64,000 bases of DNA from Tunturiibacter gelidiferens (GCF_014201335.1 NZ_JACHEB010000009.1:224778-288777); one strand, 5' to 3'. Positions 9,910-19,216 are shown, counted from the first letter of the stretch. Notes: generated by a model from the letters alone, not told the origin. Made by a program: numbers and translations.

Positions 9910-11961
9910 ATGGACGAAACATCCGTTGGTGCACCGCCATCTGAGCGACCGGTGGGAGATCGGCTGGACTCGTGGAAGGAGATCGCGGTTTATCTCAACC
10001 GCGATGTGACGACGGTGCAGCGGTGGGAAAAGCGGGAGGGGATGCCGGTTCATCGGCATCTGCACGACAGGATGGGGTCGGTGTATGCGTCTCGGGCGGA
10101 GCTGGATGCGTGGGCGCTGGGGCGGAATCTTCGAGCGGCGCCTGAGAACGGGAGTGGTGTTGCGGCGGCTGACCCTGTGCCGGAGGAGCAGCCGGTTATA
10201 GAGCAGCCGCGTGCCGGTCGGGGATTTGTTTTGCCGCTGATGGTTGCGGTGGGAGTGGCGGCGGTGGTTGGTGCGGTGCTTTGGTTTCGGGGGACGGAGT
10301 ACTTCTGGCAAAATCCCGTTGCTGATGCGCGAGTTCAGGCGGTCACGGACTTCGGAGGAGTGGAGCAGGCTGCGGCTGTGTCGCGGGACGGAAATCTTGT
10401 GGCATTTTTGTCGGACCGCGATGGGCAGACGGATGTTTGGATTAAGCAGATAGGCTCGGGGCAACTCCGTAACTTGACCAACGGGAGCGTGAAGGGATTG
10501 GGCAATCCGTCGATTCGCAGCCTCGGGTTCTCGCCTGATAGTTCTTTCGTTACGTACTGGGCTCGAAGACAGGACGGGGACATCAGCGTATGGGCGGTGC
10601 CGACGCTGGGCGGAGAGCCGAAGACCTACCTTGAAGGCGTGGCCGAGTTCGACTGGTCGCGGGATGTCTCACGACTGGCGTATCACACGCCTGGGCCTGG
10701 CGATCCGCTCTTCGTATCGGATGGCAATATTCGATCGGGAGCTCGGCCCATCTTCACGGCGGCCGCCGGGCTTCACTCCCACTTTCCGTTGTGGTCGCCT
10801 GATGCGAACTACATTTATTTCGTCCAGGGCTTGCTGCCGGATCGATTGGACATCTGGCGAATAGCTTCGGGCGGGGGAACAGCTGAACGAATCACTTCGC
10901 ATAATGGGCGCGTGACGTATCCGGTGTTTTTGGATCGGCGGACTCTGATGTACCTTGCGAGCGATCCGGATGGCTCGGGCCCGTGGCTTTATAGCGTGGA
11001 CGTCGAGCGACGCATTCCTCATAGGCTAACGTTTGGGCTGGACCGGTATACGTCGCTGGCGGCCAGCGCCGATGGGCAGAGGTTGGTGGTCACGCTTGCG
11101 AGTCCGAAGAGAACACTGTGGAGGTTGCGGATAGCGGACTCGCCTGCAGAGGTGTCGGCGGCTGTTCCGGTTGCGCTGACGAACGGCGTAGGGTTCGCTC
11201 CACGCCTGTGTCCAGGCTACCTTTTGTATGTTTCTGCGACGGGTGCGGGCGAGAGCATCTGGAAGCTCGTCAACGGGGCTGGCACGGGGGCTGGCACGGA
11301 GTTGTGGAGTGGACAGCGAGCGCGAGTCATTGGCGGACCGGCGATCTCGCCGGATGGACAGAGGGTTGCGTTCTCGGTGCGGCAAGGTGGTCAGACGCTG
11401 TTGTATGTGATGCAGGCCGATGGAACAAACGCACGCATCGTGACCGATACGCTTGCCTTGCAGGGCTCTCCGGCATGGAACCCGGATGGGCGATCGATTA
11501 CTTCGGCAGCGGACGATCATGGCGTCACGCATCTGTTTCGTGTGCCGCTTGATGGCCGTCCGCCTGCTGCTTTTGTGCAGGAATACTCGGTCGAGCCTGC
11601 GTGGGCGTCTGACGGGAGTTTCGTTGTATATTCGGGACCGGATATCGGCACTACATTTTCGGTGAAGGCGGTTACTGCTGAAGGTGGCGCGCATCCACTG
11701 CCGGGCTTGACGCTGACGCGAGGTGCTCGACACCTTGCGCTGCTGCCCGGGGGGCGAGGACTTGTGCTGATGCGGGGAGAGATTCAACACAAGAATTTGT
11801 GGCTCATTGATCTGGAGACGGGGGCCGAGCGGCAGTTGACCAATCTTCCTGCTGACTTCGACCTTCGCGACTTTGATATCTCGCCGGATGGACGAGAAGT
11901 TGTTCTTGAACGCGAGCAGGAGCGCTCGGATGTGATGATGCTGGATGTTGCGCGACGGTGA
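9910..11961 (+). CDS. Membrane-anchored HTH regulator with TolB/PD40 beta-propeller
   Basis: One-piece transmembrane regulator. The N-terminal domain (about residues 15-75; DSWKEIAVYLNRDVTTVQRW ... GSVYASRAELDAW) is an excisionase/MerR-like winged helix-turn-helix. A single membrane helix follows (LPLMVAVGVAAVVGAVLWF). The rest is a propeller of PD40/WD40-like TolB repeats marked by recurring SPDG/SPDS motifs (GFSPDSSFV, AISPDGQRV, DISPDGREV). The ATG at 9910 is preferred over upstream starts because AGGAG lies 7 nt before it. Cytoplasmic DNA binding driven by periplasmic ligand sensing is inferred from this order, as in CadC-like proteins. Confidence 0.85.
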   Translation: MDETSVGAPPSERPVGDRLDSWKEIAVYLNRDVTTVQRWEKREGMPVHRHLHDRMGSVYASRAELDAWALGRNLRAAPENGSGVAAADPVPEEQPVIEQPRAGRGFVLPLMVAVGVAAVVGAVLWFRGTEYFWQNPVADARVQAVTDFGGVEQAAAVSRDGNLVAFLSDRDGQTDVWIKQIGSGQLRNLTNGSVKGLGNPSIRSLGFSPDSSFVTYWARRQDGDISVWAVPTLGGEPKTYLEGVAEFDWSRDVSRLAYHTPGPGDPLFVSDGNIRSGARPIFTAAAGLHSHFPLWSPDANYIYFVQGLLPDRLDIWRIASGGGTAERITSHNGRVTYPVFLDRRTLMYLASDPDGSGPWLYSVDVERRIPHRLTFGLDRYTSLAASADGQRLVVTLASPKRTLWRLRIADSPAEVSAAVPVALTNGVGFAPRLCPGYLLYVSATGAGESIWKLVNGAGTGAGTELWSGQRARVIGGPAISPDGQRVAFSVRQGGQTLLYVMQADGTNARIVTDTLALQGSPAWNPDGRSITSAADDHGVTHLFRVPLDGRPPAAFVQEYSVEPAWASDGSFVVYSGPDIGTTFSVKAVTAEGGAHPLPGLTLTRGARHLALLPGGRGLVLMRGEIQHKNLWLIDLETGAERQLTNLPADFDLRDFDISPDGREVVLEREQERSDVMMLDVARR

Positions 11962-12043
11962 TTTCGTGATGGAGAGTGCAGTTGCGTATGATGTGTCTCT
12001 GTTCGGTTGCGCGATGATTTGAGATCGGACGAGGAGGCTTTGC

Positions 12044-13264
12044 TTGCGAGTTGGTCTGATGACACGAGAGTATCCCCCCAATGTTTACGGGGGCGCTGGC
12101 GTTCACGTTGAATATCTCAGCCGGGAGTTGGCGAAGTCGATTGAGGTGGAGGTCCATTGCTGGGGGAAGCAGTTTCTCGACGAAGGAAATCTGCATGTGC
12201 GCGGTGCTGAGCCATGGTCCGAGATCACCGAGGGCACGAGTGAGAAGTACAAGACAGCGCTCGAGACGTTAAGTCTGAATCTTGCGCAGATGAAGTCTCT
12301 TGCGGCGATCGACATTGTGCATACGCATACGTGGTATGTGGCGATGGCGGGATTCCTTGCGAAGAAGCTGTTCAATGTGCCGTTTGTGTTGACGACGCAT
12401 AGCCTGGAACCGCTACGTGCGTGGAAGGCGGAACAACTGGGCAGCGGCTATTCGATGAGCTCGTGGATGGAGCGGACTGCGATTCTGGACGCAGATGCTG
12501 TGATCGCGGTGTCGAAGGGAACGAAAGAGGATATTCTGCGCGCTTACCCAGAGATCAAGGCGGAGCGCATTCACGTTATTTATAACGGAATTGATCTGAA
12601 TGAGTATCAGAAGACCGCGGAGAACTCGGCGCTGATCAAGTATGGGATTGATCCGACGGTGCCGTATGTTTTGTTTGTTGGCCGGATCACACGGCAGAAG
12701 GGTGTGACGCATCTGGTGGAGGCGATTCCTCATCTTCCGAAGGGAACGCAGGTGGTGTTGTGTGCGGGGGCTCCGGATACGCCCGAGATTGCGGCTGAGA
12801 TGCGCGAGAAGGTGGAGCAGGCGAGCAAGACAAATCCGCGCGTAGTGTGGATCGAAAAGATGGTGACGAAGCCGGAGGCGATTCAGCTCTACAGCAACGC
12901 GAGTGTGTTTTGTTGTCCGTCGGTGTATGAACCGTTCGGGATCATTAATCTGGAGGCGATGGCTTGCCGGGCTCCGGTAGTGGCGAGCGCGATTGGGGGG
13001 ATTCTGGAAGTTGTTGTGGATGGCGAGACGGGCTATCTCGTGCCGTTCGAACAGGACCCAGTGACGACGTTCCCTTCGAACCCTGAGAAGTTTTCGCGGG
13101 ATCTTGCGGAGAAAATTTCAGCGCTGCTGGCTGATCCTGAGAAGGCAAAACGATTTGGGGAGGCGGGACGTAAACGTGTGGAGGAGACTTTCGCGTGGTC
13201 TGCAATCGCCGATCAGACGATTCGTCTTTATCGACAACTCATTGGAAGCCGGGGAAACGTGTGA
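12044..13264 (+). CDS. GT4-type glycogen/maltose-1-phosphate synthase (GlgA/GlgM, actinobacterial-type)
   Basis: Glycosyltransferase of the GlgM/GlgA 'Corynebacterium-type' family. It uses ADP-glucose to extend alpha-glucan or to make maltose 1-phosphate. The 406-residue protein has the family N-terminus (RVGLMTREYPPNVYGGAGVHVEYL), a nucleotide-site loop (VLFVGRITRQKGVTHL) and the C-terminal E-x7-E element (CPSVYEPFGIINLEAMA). The start is a TTG at 12044 with GAGGAGG about 7 nt upstream. It is convergent with the PAS gene, only 11 bp apart. Other glg or treZ-type genes are not in the window, so which of the two reactions it catalyses is open. Confidence 0.88.
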   Translation: MRVGLMTREYPPNVYGGAGVHVEYLSRELAKSIEVEVHCWGKQFLDEGNLHVRGAEPWSEITEGTSEKYKTALETLSLNLAQMKSLAAIDIVHTHTWYVAMAGFLAKKLFNVPFVLTTHSLEPLRAWKAEQLGSGYSMSSWMERTAILDADAVIAVSKGTKEDILRAYPEIKAERIHVIYNGIDLNEYQKTAENSALIKYGIDPTVPYVLFVGRITRQKGVTHLVEAIPHLPKGTQVVLCAGAPDTPEIAAEMREKVEQASKTNPRVVWIEKMVTKPEAIQLYSNASVFCCPSVYEPFGIINLEAMACRAPVVASAIGGILEVVVDGETGYLVPFEQDPVTTFPSNPEKFSRDLAEKISALLADPEKAKRFGEAGRKRVEETFAWSAIADQTIRLYRQLIGSRGNV

Positions 13265-13275
13265 CGTTGTCGCGT

Positions 13276-13665
13276 CTATGAGCCGAACAGGTCTTCGGCG
13301 GATTTGACGGGGGTCGTGTCCCACTTTGAGATGACGACCATCCTGACTTCGCGATTGAGGCCGCTGGCTTTGTCGATGTACATGCTGTTGCGATAGATGA
13401 GTTGGACGAACAAGATGGTGCCTGAGCGCGTTCGGTAACGCCATTCGACAGCGCCTTCGGGAGGGGAGGCGGCAATTGCCCTGGCGAGGAGGGGAATTTC
13501 CTCAGGTGGTCTCAACTGCTCGACGGACATGGTGAGGAGATCCTTGATCTCGTACTGCATCAGAGTGGCGAATTGTTGATTGCAGGCGATGATCTGGTGT
13601 GAGTCCCTGTCAAAGAAATATGCCGGGGATGTGACGAGCTGCAGCAGATCGTCAAGGTTGTCCAC
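13276..13665 (-). CDS. PAS-domain protein
   Basis: Small single PAS sensor module (129 residues) with no output domain. The start is a GTG at 13665, placed by an excellent ribosome-binding site (AAAGGAGGA, 6 nt spacing). PAS hallmarks are TSPAYFFDRDSHQIIACNQQ (core strands), then EEIPLLARAI and the C-terminal strands VEWRYRTRSGTILFVQLI. It probably works through protein partners. It is divergent from the small hydrolase gene and convergent with the glycosyltransferase. Confidence 0.8.
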   Translation of the reverse strand: MDNLDDLLQLVTSPAYFFDRDSHQIIACNQQFATLMQYEIKDLLTMSVEQLRPPEEIPLLARAIAASPPEGAVEWRYRTRSGTILFVQLIYRNSMYIDKASGLNREVRMVVISKWDTTPVKSAEDLFGS

Positions 13666-13764
13666 GGGGCATCCTCCTTTGAATGAATTTACGATTCTAT
13701 CGCGCTTTTTTCGTTGGGCGATACAGGGAAGGTGATCCGGGGTATGCTGCAATAATCTTGGCGT

Positions 13765-14367
13765 ATGAATAGCCACTTGCACATCCCGACCGATCCCGGT
13801 AGCGATTGCCTCATCTTGACGCACGGTGCTGGCGCAAACTGCGACACCCCGCTTCTCATAGCTTTGGCAGACGCGTTTTGCGCCTCGGGGATGACAGTCC
13901 TCCGCTTCGATCTCCCCTTTCGCCAGTTGCGGTCGCATGGGCCACCACCACGTGGCAGTGCGGAACGTGATCAACAGGGAATTCGAGAGGCCGTTGCGAC
14001 GATGCGACAACAAACTTCAGGTCGTTTGTTTCTGGGCGGTCATTCCTACGGAGGAAGGCAGGCGTCGATGCTTGCTGCAGCTGAGCCCGGTCTGATAGAT
14101 CGGCTCCTGCTGCTCTCGTACCCGCTTCACCCACCGCGACGGCCCGATGAGTTGCGTACCGGGCATTTTCCGGAGCTCAAGACTCCCGCGTTGTTTGTTC
14201 ACGGCACTCGGGATGGGTTTGGTTCCACGGACGAAGTGATTGCAGCGTTGAGGCTCATTCCGGCACGAACCGAACTTCTCGAGATCGCCGGTGCAGGGCA
14301 TGAGCTAATGACCAAGAGCAATCGTCAAGAGCTTCTAAATGTTGTAGTGGAGGCGTTTCGGTTTTGA
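13765..14367 (+). CDS. Alpha/beta hydrolase (dienelactone-hydrolase/KANL3-like)
   Basis: Cytosolic alpha/beta-fold protein of 200 residues, no signal peptide. It has the oxyanion stretch LTHGAGANCDTPLL, the nucleophile elbow GGHSYGGRQ (Ser), an Asp region (ALFVHGTRDGFGS) and a C-terminal His (GAGHELM). This makes up a complete Ser-Asp-His triad. Size and pattern match the small KANL3/Tex30-like hydrolases; substrate unknown. It is the last orderly gene before the decayed accessory region. Confidence 0.82.
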   Translation: MNSHLHIPTDPGSDCLILTHGAGANCDTPLLIALADAFCASGMTVLRFDLPFRQLRSHGPPPRGSAERDQQGIREAVATMRQQTSGRLFLGGHSYGGRQASMLAAAEPGLIDRLLLLSYPLHPPRRPDELRTGHFPELKTPALFVHGTRDGFGSTDEVIAALRLIPARTELLEIAGAGHELMTKSNRQELLNVVVEAFRF

Positions 14368-14382
14368 AGAAGTTGAAGGGGA

Positions 14383-14408
14383 TGGTGGACGCGGTAGGGA
14401 TCGAACCC
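14383..14408 (-). repeat. tRNA 3'-end fragment, candidate attachment site
   Basis: On the minus strand these 26 nt read as the T-loop (TTCGATC), the 3' side of the T-stem, a 7-nt acceptor strand CGCGTCC and ACCA: the exact end of a tRNA gene. Nothing upstream on that strand folds as the rest of a tRNA; the spacing to any anticodon arm is wrong. A lone tRNA 3' end next to a change in gene order is what tyrosine-recombinase elements leave at attL or attR. The full tRNA should lie at the other end of the element; I did not find it in this window. Confidence 0.65.
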
Positions 14409-15266
14409 AGTGTACGGTCTTGTGTTTGTGTAAGATGCACATTCTAAAAGATGCATATTTGGCAGAAATGGCATGATTTGCTGGGTGCTAGCACAAATTA
14501 GCACAAAAACCCGATGCCGCTGTCGGCGCAGATCATCCACTCCCCATGTCGATTCCGATCTCACCTGTCGAGAGCCGGGGCGTGCGACGGTTCTCGAACG
14601 GTCACGAGCTGTTCCAGCCTGCGGAGGAGTCCAAGATTTGCAAAACCAATTCGCCTGTGCCGTGATCCTACCGTGCTCACCCGAGGCGTTGAATCGCAAT
14701 TTGACCGAGTTAGACACTTGTCGTAGATACATGGACGAGAGTTACCCTCGTTTACCTGGCAGTGCTGCAGGGGAGGCGGGAGATCGGTTCGTGGGTAACG
14801 AATCCTACAGCAGCAATGGAGACCAACATGGCATTTGCATATAACCAATCAAACACTTCGGAAACAACTATGCCCAATGCTGCGAGCTCGCTAGCGGCAC
14901 TCGAAAAGCACTACGGTGAGTCGGCCCTAGAGCCAAGGTAGATAGCGTTTATCCTAGTAATTGCACCTATCATCAGCGACAACGCAACAACAGCCAATTG
15001 GACAGAGATTCCTGACCTCAGTCTCTCCGCGTTCAGTGGGGAGACAGTCGAACGTTCCCGGACTTCCTGGTGGCAGTGAATTAGTTATACAGCCGACTAG
15101 CTCAACAAGGCTCTCAATCGCACGTCAATTCCTTGGCCACAACGGTGCGCGCGGCTCCATCAAAGGTCGAAACACATTGCCGCAGACTTTTATTCTCGAT
15201 CAAACTAATCCTTTCAGTCACGCGGCGGGCCATACATTGTCGGGGGGGAAGTGCCTGCGTGAGCGC
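14409..15266. other. Decayed non-coding stretch at accessory-region boundary
   Basis: About 860 bp with no convincing long gene. It includes two direct TAGCACAAA repeats one base apart (14489-14497 and 14499-14507), which look like recombinase arm sites, and a possible 37-codon ORF (14828-14941). The remainder shows only short broken frames. Confidence 0.5.
14828..14941 (+). CDS. Possible small ORF, 37 residues
   Basis: ATG with GGAG about 7 nt upstream opens a 37-codon frame ending in TAG. The product is small and Ser/Ala-rich (MAFAYNQSNTSETTMPNAAS...). No family recognised. It is included because of the ribosome-binding site, but it could be a remnant or chance. Confidence 0.25.
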   Translation: MAFAYNQSNTSETTMPNAASSLAALEKHYGESALEPR

Positions 15267-16738
15267 TCATTCCTCACCGGCCAATCCTGCCACCGAGGCA
15301 AAGAGCTTTGCCGAATCCCAGGCCACACCATTTTTGAAGACTGTCTCCGGCTTCTCGATGGCATGAGGATCGTGTTCGAAATCCCCGTCGAGGAGCAGAA
15401 GGTCGGCGCGCTTGCCTTTCTCGATCGTTCCTATCTCCTTGTCCCGCCCGAGGTAGCGAGCTCCATCCAAAGAGAAGATTCGAACGGCTTCGGATGCTGA
15501 GAAACCAGCTTCGATCAAGAGTTCCATCTCATGCTGATCGGCGATCCCGGCTATCGTATCGCCGATGCCTGTAGTGTCGGCTCCGGCCATGAGCAGCCCG
15601 CCTTGCCGGAAAAACTCCCGCTCAAACTCCATCTCCTTATGTATTTGGATTTTGCTTAGCTGCTTGTCAGGTGACTTTTCCATGCGTTTGCGAATCGCGA
15701 GATAGTCATTCCAGGCGCATGGGCTCATAGCTGCTTTAGTGGAGTTGAGGCTTTCCAGGGAAGGCTGATCGTCAGCCGCATCCACAACGACTGCCAGTGT
15801 CGAGGTAATCGCGACATCGTGTTGGATCAACTCATGAATGAGGGACTGTATCTGGGGCCCTTGCATGTCGACTGCTGCGATAGCGACCCCCACCTCGTGT
15901 CTGGAGGGGCACACGCCACGCTCCCCGGTCGAAACGAGGTCGGTGCCAGTGATAAGGCCATGTTCAAGATTGTCGATCCCCATCGCAATCGCTTCCCGGA
16001 AACCTACGCTGCAAAGGTGTCCGGTCAGTTTAAGACCGTGCGCATGAGCCGCAGTGATGACCGCCCGGAGCGTGTCCGGTTCAATGTATTTGTACGCCTT
16101 AAAAGAGGTAATGCCGCGCTTGCTCCAGTAATCGACGGTTTCCCGTGCGTCCTCGGCATTGGTGATGGCCTGGTTTGTCAGAAAATTGGTACCGGGCCCG
16201 TCTAGGTACGGACCGGTCAGTTCAAGATCCGGACCGGCCTGCTGACCCTTTTCGATCAGCCGCTTGATGGCCAGGTCGGTTATGGTTCGATAGAGCCGGT
16301 TGTGCGCGCCGTAGTGACGCCGGCGGCCAAGTACATGCGTGGCGCGGATTTGCCAAGAACTGTGCCGAGAATCATGCCGGCGCCGGTCTTAGGGAAGAAA
16401 AGATGCTCATGCATGCCCACGAGTCCCGGCAGCAAGGTCTTGCCCGTCCCATCCAGAACAGTCGCAGTGTCAGGAGCACGTAAGGACGCATCCGGTCCCA
16501 CGCTCGCGATGCGGCCATGGTCGATTAAGATCGACTGATCGTGCTTGGCCGGAGTTCCAGTTCCATCGAACAGAGTGACGTGTCGCAGCAGAACAACAGG
16601 CGCGTCCATTCGCAGCAGAGCCTTCATTTCGGCGGAAAGCGGGGCAGAGGCGTGTTGGCTTTGCGCCATCCCGCAACAAAGCTCAAGACCGGCCAGCAAC
16701 AGCAGGCCACCACATATTCCAAACTTGTTATTAGACAT
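15267..16738 (-). pseudogene. Amidohydrolase (imidazolonepropionase-like), single frameshift
   Basis: Secreted metal-dependent amidohydrolase of about 490 codons. The start is the ATG at 16738 (AAGG 8 nt upstream), followed by a signal peptide (ICGGLLLLAGLELCCGMAQS). The first frame carries the HxH metal motif (GLVGMHEHLFFP) and stops at 16280. The second frame continues with YTDLAIK-like sequence, TGHL, NLEHG, GADTTG and the C-terminal KRADLLLL strand. Comparing the frames, one base is missing near 16281 (GSIEP then TAA, where SIEPY-TDL is expected). This is either inactivation or a sequencing error. Its 5' leader is duplicated upstream of the SDR gene at 37 kb. Confidence 0.82.
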
Positions 16739-17295
16739 TTTCTGCCTTACTGAACGATTTAGACAAAAGCTAGCGCCCTCTTTCGAACTCGCCATCTACT
16801 CTATTTTTGAAGCAAGGTGAAGAAATGGTCTTGGCAAAAACAGATACGAACTTGACGATTCCTATCATTTTTGAGTTCCCACGGCCGTGGGGCCCGTTCG
16901 TCCGCCTAGATTGCTATGCGTTTAGAGTATGGTACGGGCCGATCGCGATGAGTAGACGATTGCAACAGTTGCATGCTGCGCGCAAGTAACCTGGTGGATC
17001 GGATGTTTGCAAAACCAGCCCGCATCAGCCTCGCGTGCGCGTCGCGGAGGCGTCTGAAACGAACTTCATCCGCACCTTCCGTGTGACGTTGACGGAAGCC
17101 CCGCACCGCTACCTGAAGCGCCGGCGCGTCAAGCATGTGATGTTTCTTCTGCACACCATCAAACGCCGAAGCGTAACGGATATTTGGTTCGAAGCGCTTC
17201 GCCACGTAGAGTTACCGTATAGCAGCTCACCCACTCTCTCAGCCAATGAAAACGTTGAAACAGCACTGAGATTCGTATCCATATCAACTTTGCAC
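16739..17295. repeat. Leader module type II, copy 1 (with AraC remnant)
   Basis: About 560 bp almost the same as 37,897-38,450, with small indels. Similarity begins immediately upstream of two start codons that drive unrelated genes (amidohydrolase here, SDR there) and includes the ribosome-binding site. The plus strand carries a broken AraC-family gene. Confidence 0.8.
16948..17250 (+). pseudogene. AraC-family regulator remnant
   Basis: Broken AraC helix-turn-helix domain, divergent from the amidohydrolase. In shifting frames it reads MSRRLQQLHAARNLVDR, then VAEASETNFIRTFRVTLTEA, PHRYLKRRRVKHVMFLL and RSVTDIWFEA. These correspond to the first and second HTH of a typical AraC protein. Frameshifts and an in-frame stop after HAARK disrupt it. 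It was probably once the activator of the neighbouring gene. The same remnant occurs at 38.1-38.35 kb. Confidence 0.72.
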
Positions 17296-17351
17296 TTGGA
17301 ATCTCTTCAATTGCCAGTTACTACGATCTTTATATCGAAGCGCAATCCAGA

Positions 17352-17777
17352 TCATTGGATCAGCAAGGATCTGTTCAGCAGCCGAATCAGCGACGCGGGC
17401 TCCAAATAAGGAGATGCGCGGAAGTAACTTGTACGGTGCTTTATGTCGATGGCAGTCTCCAAATCCACATCGGCCTGGGGAGCATCGATGGAAAGATTTG
17501 CCACGGTAGCTTTCCAAGCGGCATCATCGCAGACAACTATGTAAGTCCAACTGCTCGGCTGCGGGTGCAATAGCAAGTTCTCATCTAAGAACTTAGATTG
17601 CTCATGACAATTGCGAGGAATTGCCTGTTTTTTGCCAGATACACTCGAGACCGTCCGGACGCTGGTAGCTGCGCGAACTGTACGGCCACACACGAGGCCA
17701 TCGAGTAAAGCAAGGCCTACTATTAGTGGTAATTTCAAGGTAAACATATTGCGGAGCGTAGAAGATAGCATTTTCAT
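17352..17777 (-). CDS. Secreted protein of unknown function, probably truncated
   Basis: 141 residues with an N-terminal signal-like segment (LKLPLIVGLALLDGLVCGRTVRA) and a mature part containing WTYIVVCDDAAWKATVANL and YFRASPYLEPASLIRLL. No family recognised. The ending without a clear domain and the neighbouring decay suggest the 3' part may be lost. Confidence 0.45.
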   Translation of the reverse strand: MKMLSSTLRNMFTLKLPLIVGLALLDGLVCGRTVRAATSVRTVSSVSGKKQAIPRNCHEQSKFLDENLLLHPQPSSWTYIVVCDDAAWKATVANLSIDAPQADVDLETAIDIKHRTSYFRASPYLEPASLIRLLNRSLLIQ

Positions 17778-18142
17778 GGAGTGTCCTGCAGTGAGTGTTA
17801 GTTGCGAGCCAAATCAAAATGTATGAATCAGGCTCACACCTAGTTCCCATCGCAATGTGAATGCTTGTCTCATATTGAGCAGGCGACAAGTGGAATGGAG
17901 CGGATAAGGTTCCCTACAAGGAACGCCTACCGTCATTGACACATCAGACGCCTAGTCAGGACAGAGACTAACTGGTTAGTGTGCATAAAAAGGGTGGATT
18001 TCCACATATTGAGCTTGATTCTGTTCATCGAAACGCGCTCTCGCTAATGAGCTTTCCTGACATAAACGTGCTGCCAAGTTAATTGGATTGTCATACTTCT
18101 GAATACAAAATTGATTGGTTATCCCCACATTGGGCTTGGTAC
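17778..18142. other. Intergenic region, 365 bp
   Basis: AT-rich by eye, no credible ORF on either strand and no hairpin that stands out. It should carry the promoter of the minus-strand gene at 17.35-17.78 kb and the 3' flank of the Rieske oxygenase gene. Confidence 0.4.
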
Positions 18143-19216
18143 TTATGTCGTGTAATTTTGTCCTAGTCCCAAAGCTGCCAGCCCCTTTCTATAAGCTATA
18201 GAGCTCCTGTCTGCACCGAAATGCGCTTCGGCGTGGAGGTCTATTGGTAAATCTTCTGGAAATTGCTGTTCCACGATTGCAATATCCTCAGCGAACACTT
18301 GGTGATTGAAGTCGAGTGTGGTTTGGAGCGGTGCGTCTTTGTCAAAGTTCCGACAGACGGGTACAAAGAGTCTTGTCTTGCGGGCAGAGACCGGTGATGC
18401 AGCATTCAGAATTTGAAGCTGTCCCCCCTCGGGAAAGAAGACGGTTAATTTAGCGTTGAAAGGCAGGTACACCTCGAAGCGCCTACGCCATAGAAATCCT
18501 GGAGGATTGAGGTGCTTATACTCATGGGAATAGTTGCTGACAGTGCTGACATAGTCAGCGATAAATCCTGCAGCAGTCTTTGTGACGGGGTAGTCGGGGA
18601 CGACGGGATTGTCGGCCTCTCCAAAGCTTTCAGCGTGGACAAAGGCAAAATGGCTTACGTCTAGAAATCCTTCCACCTGACGGCCCGCAGCGGCGTTAAT
18701 TGTTACGCTGTCAGGCAGCACATTCAGGTAGTCAGAGGAACCCCACTCCTCCAACACGGGGAAAGGGCGAGGGCCATCATCGACTAAGCGGACCCACACG
18801 AGTCCGTATTGTTCCGTCACGGCAAAAACATCTAGTCGCAGCTTCGGAGAAATGCTTCCATTGGGATGAGCAGGTATACAGGTGCAACGGCCGTCTCGAT
18901 CGTACCGCAAGCCATGATATTTGCAGATGATCTCATCGCCTTCGACGTGTCCCAAGCTGAGCGGGACCCCTCGGTGATAGCAGATGTCCCTTGCTGCAGC
19001 GAGCGAACCGTCAGAAAGTCGATAGACAACCACACGTACATCGAGGAGAGTCGCGGCGTAGGGTTTACTTGTAATTTCGTGGGAGAATGCGACCGGATAC
19101 CAGAAGGGTGCCAGCGTTCTCCAGTCGGTTTCGGTAAAGGTACACCCGCGTGGACGAGGAGCTGGTTCGGAGGGGTTAGTTGTCGTCATTTCAGAGATTG
19201 GAATAATAGTAGTCAT
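18143..19216 (-). CDS. Rieske [2Fe-2S] aromatic ring-hydroxylating oxygenase, alpha subunit (VanA-like)
   Basis: Terminal oxygenase component of 357 residues. The Rieske cluster motif C-x-H-x16-C-x2-H is complete: Cys79, His81 (ICYHRG), Cys98 and His101 (CKYHGLRYD). The C-terminal half resembles the VanA/PaO-type catalytic domain, with candidate mononuclear-iron ligands in the stretch FLDVSHFAFVHAESFGE. Such enzymes demethylate or hydroxylate aromatic or cyclic substrates using a separate reductase, which is not encoded nearby. ATG at 19216; an in-frame ATG eight codons later is also possible. It stands alone among pseudogenes, so acquisition by transfer is plausible. Confidence 0.87.
   Translation of the reverse strand: MTTIIPISEMTTTNPSEPAPRPRGCTFTETDWRTLAPFWYPVAFSHEITSKPYAATLLDVRVVVYRLSDGSLAAARDICYHRGVPLSLGHVEGDEIICKYHGLRYDRDGRCTCIPAHPNGSISPKLRLDVFAVTEQYGLVWVRLVDDGPRPFPVLEEWGSSDYLNVLPDSVTINAAAGRQVEGFLDVSHFAFVHAESFGEADNPVVPDYPVTKTAAGFIADYVSTVSNYSHEYKHLNPPGFLWRRRFEVYLPFNAKLTVFFPEGGQLQILNAASPVSARKTRLFVPVCRNFDKDAPLQTTLDFNHQVFAEDIAIVEQQFPEDLPIDLHAEAHFGADRSSIAYRKGLAALGLGQNYTT

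Noticed and set aside
11026..12081. 351-codon minus-strand ORF opposite the PD40 regulator
   Set aside because: Antisense shadow; the plus-strand protein has clear repeated motifs and a ribosome-binding site.
13666..14013. N-terminal extension of the PAS protein to 245 residues
   Set aside because: The extra part is antisense to the hydrolase gene, while a GTG at 13,665 has a near-perfect ribosome-binding site.
14384..14470. Complete tRNA gene on the minus strand
   Set aside because: Only the T-loop, 3' T-stem, acceptor strand and CCA are present. A CTTACAC heptamer upstream looks like an anticodon loop, but it is 7 nt too far and its stem does not pair.
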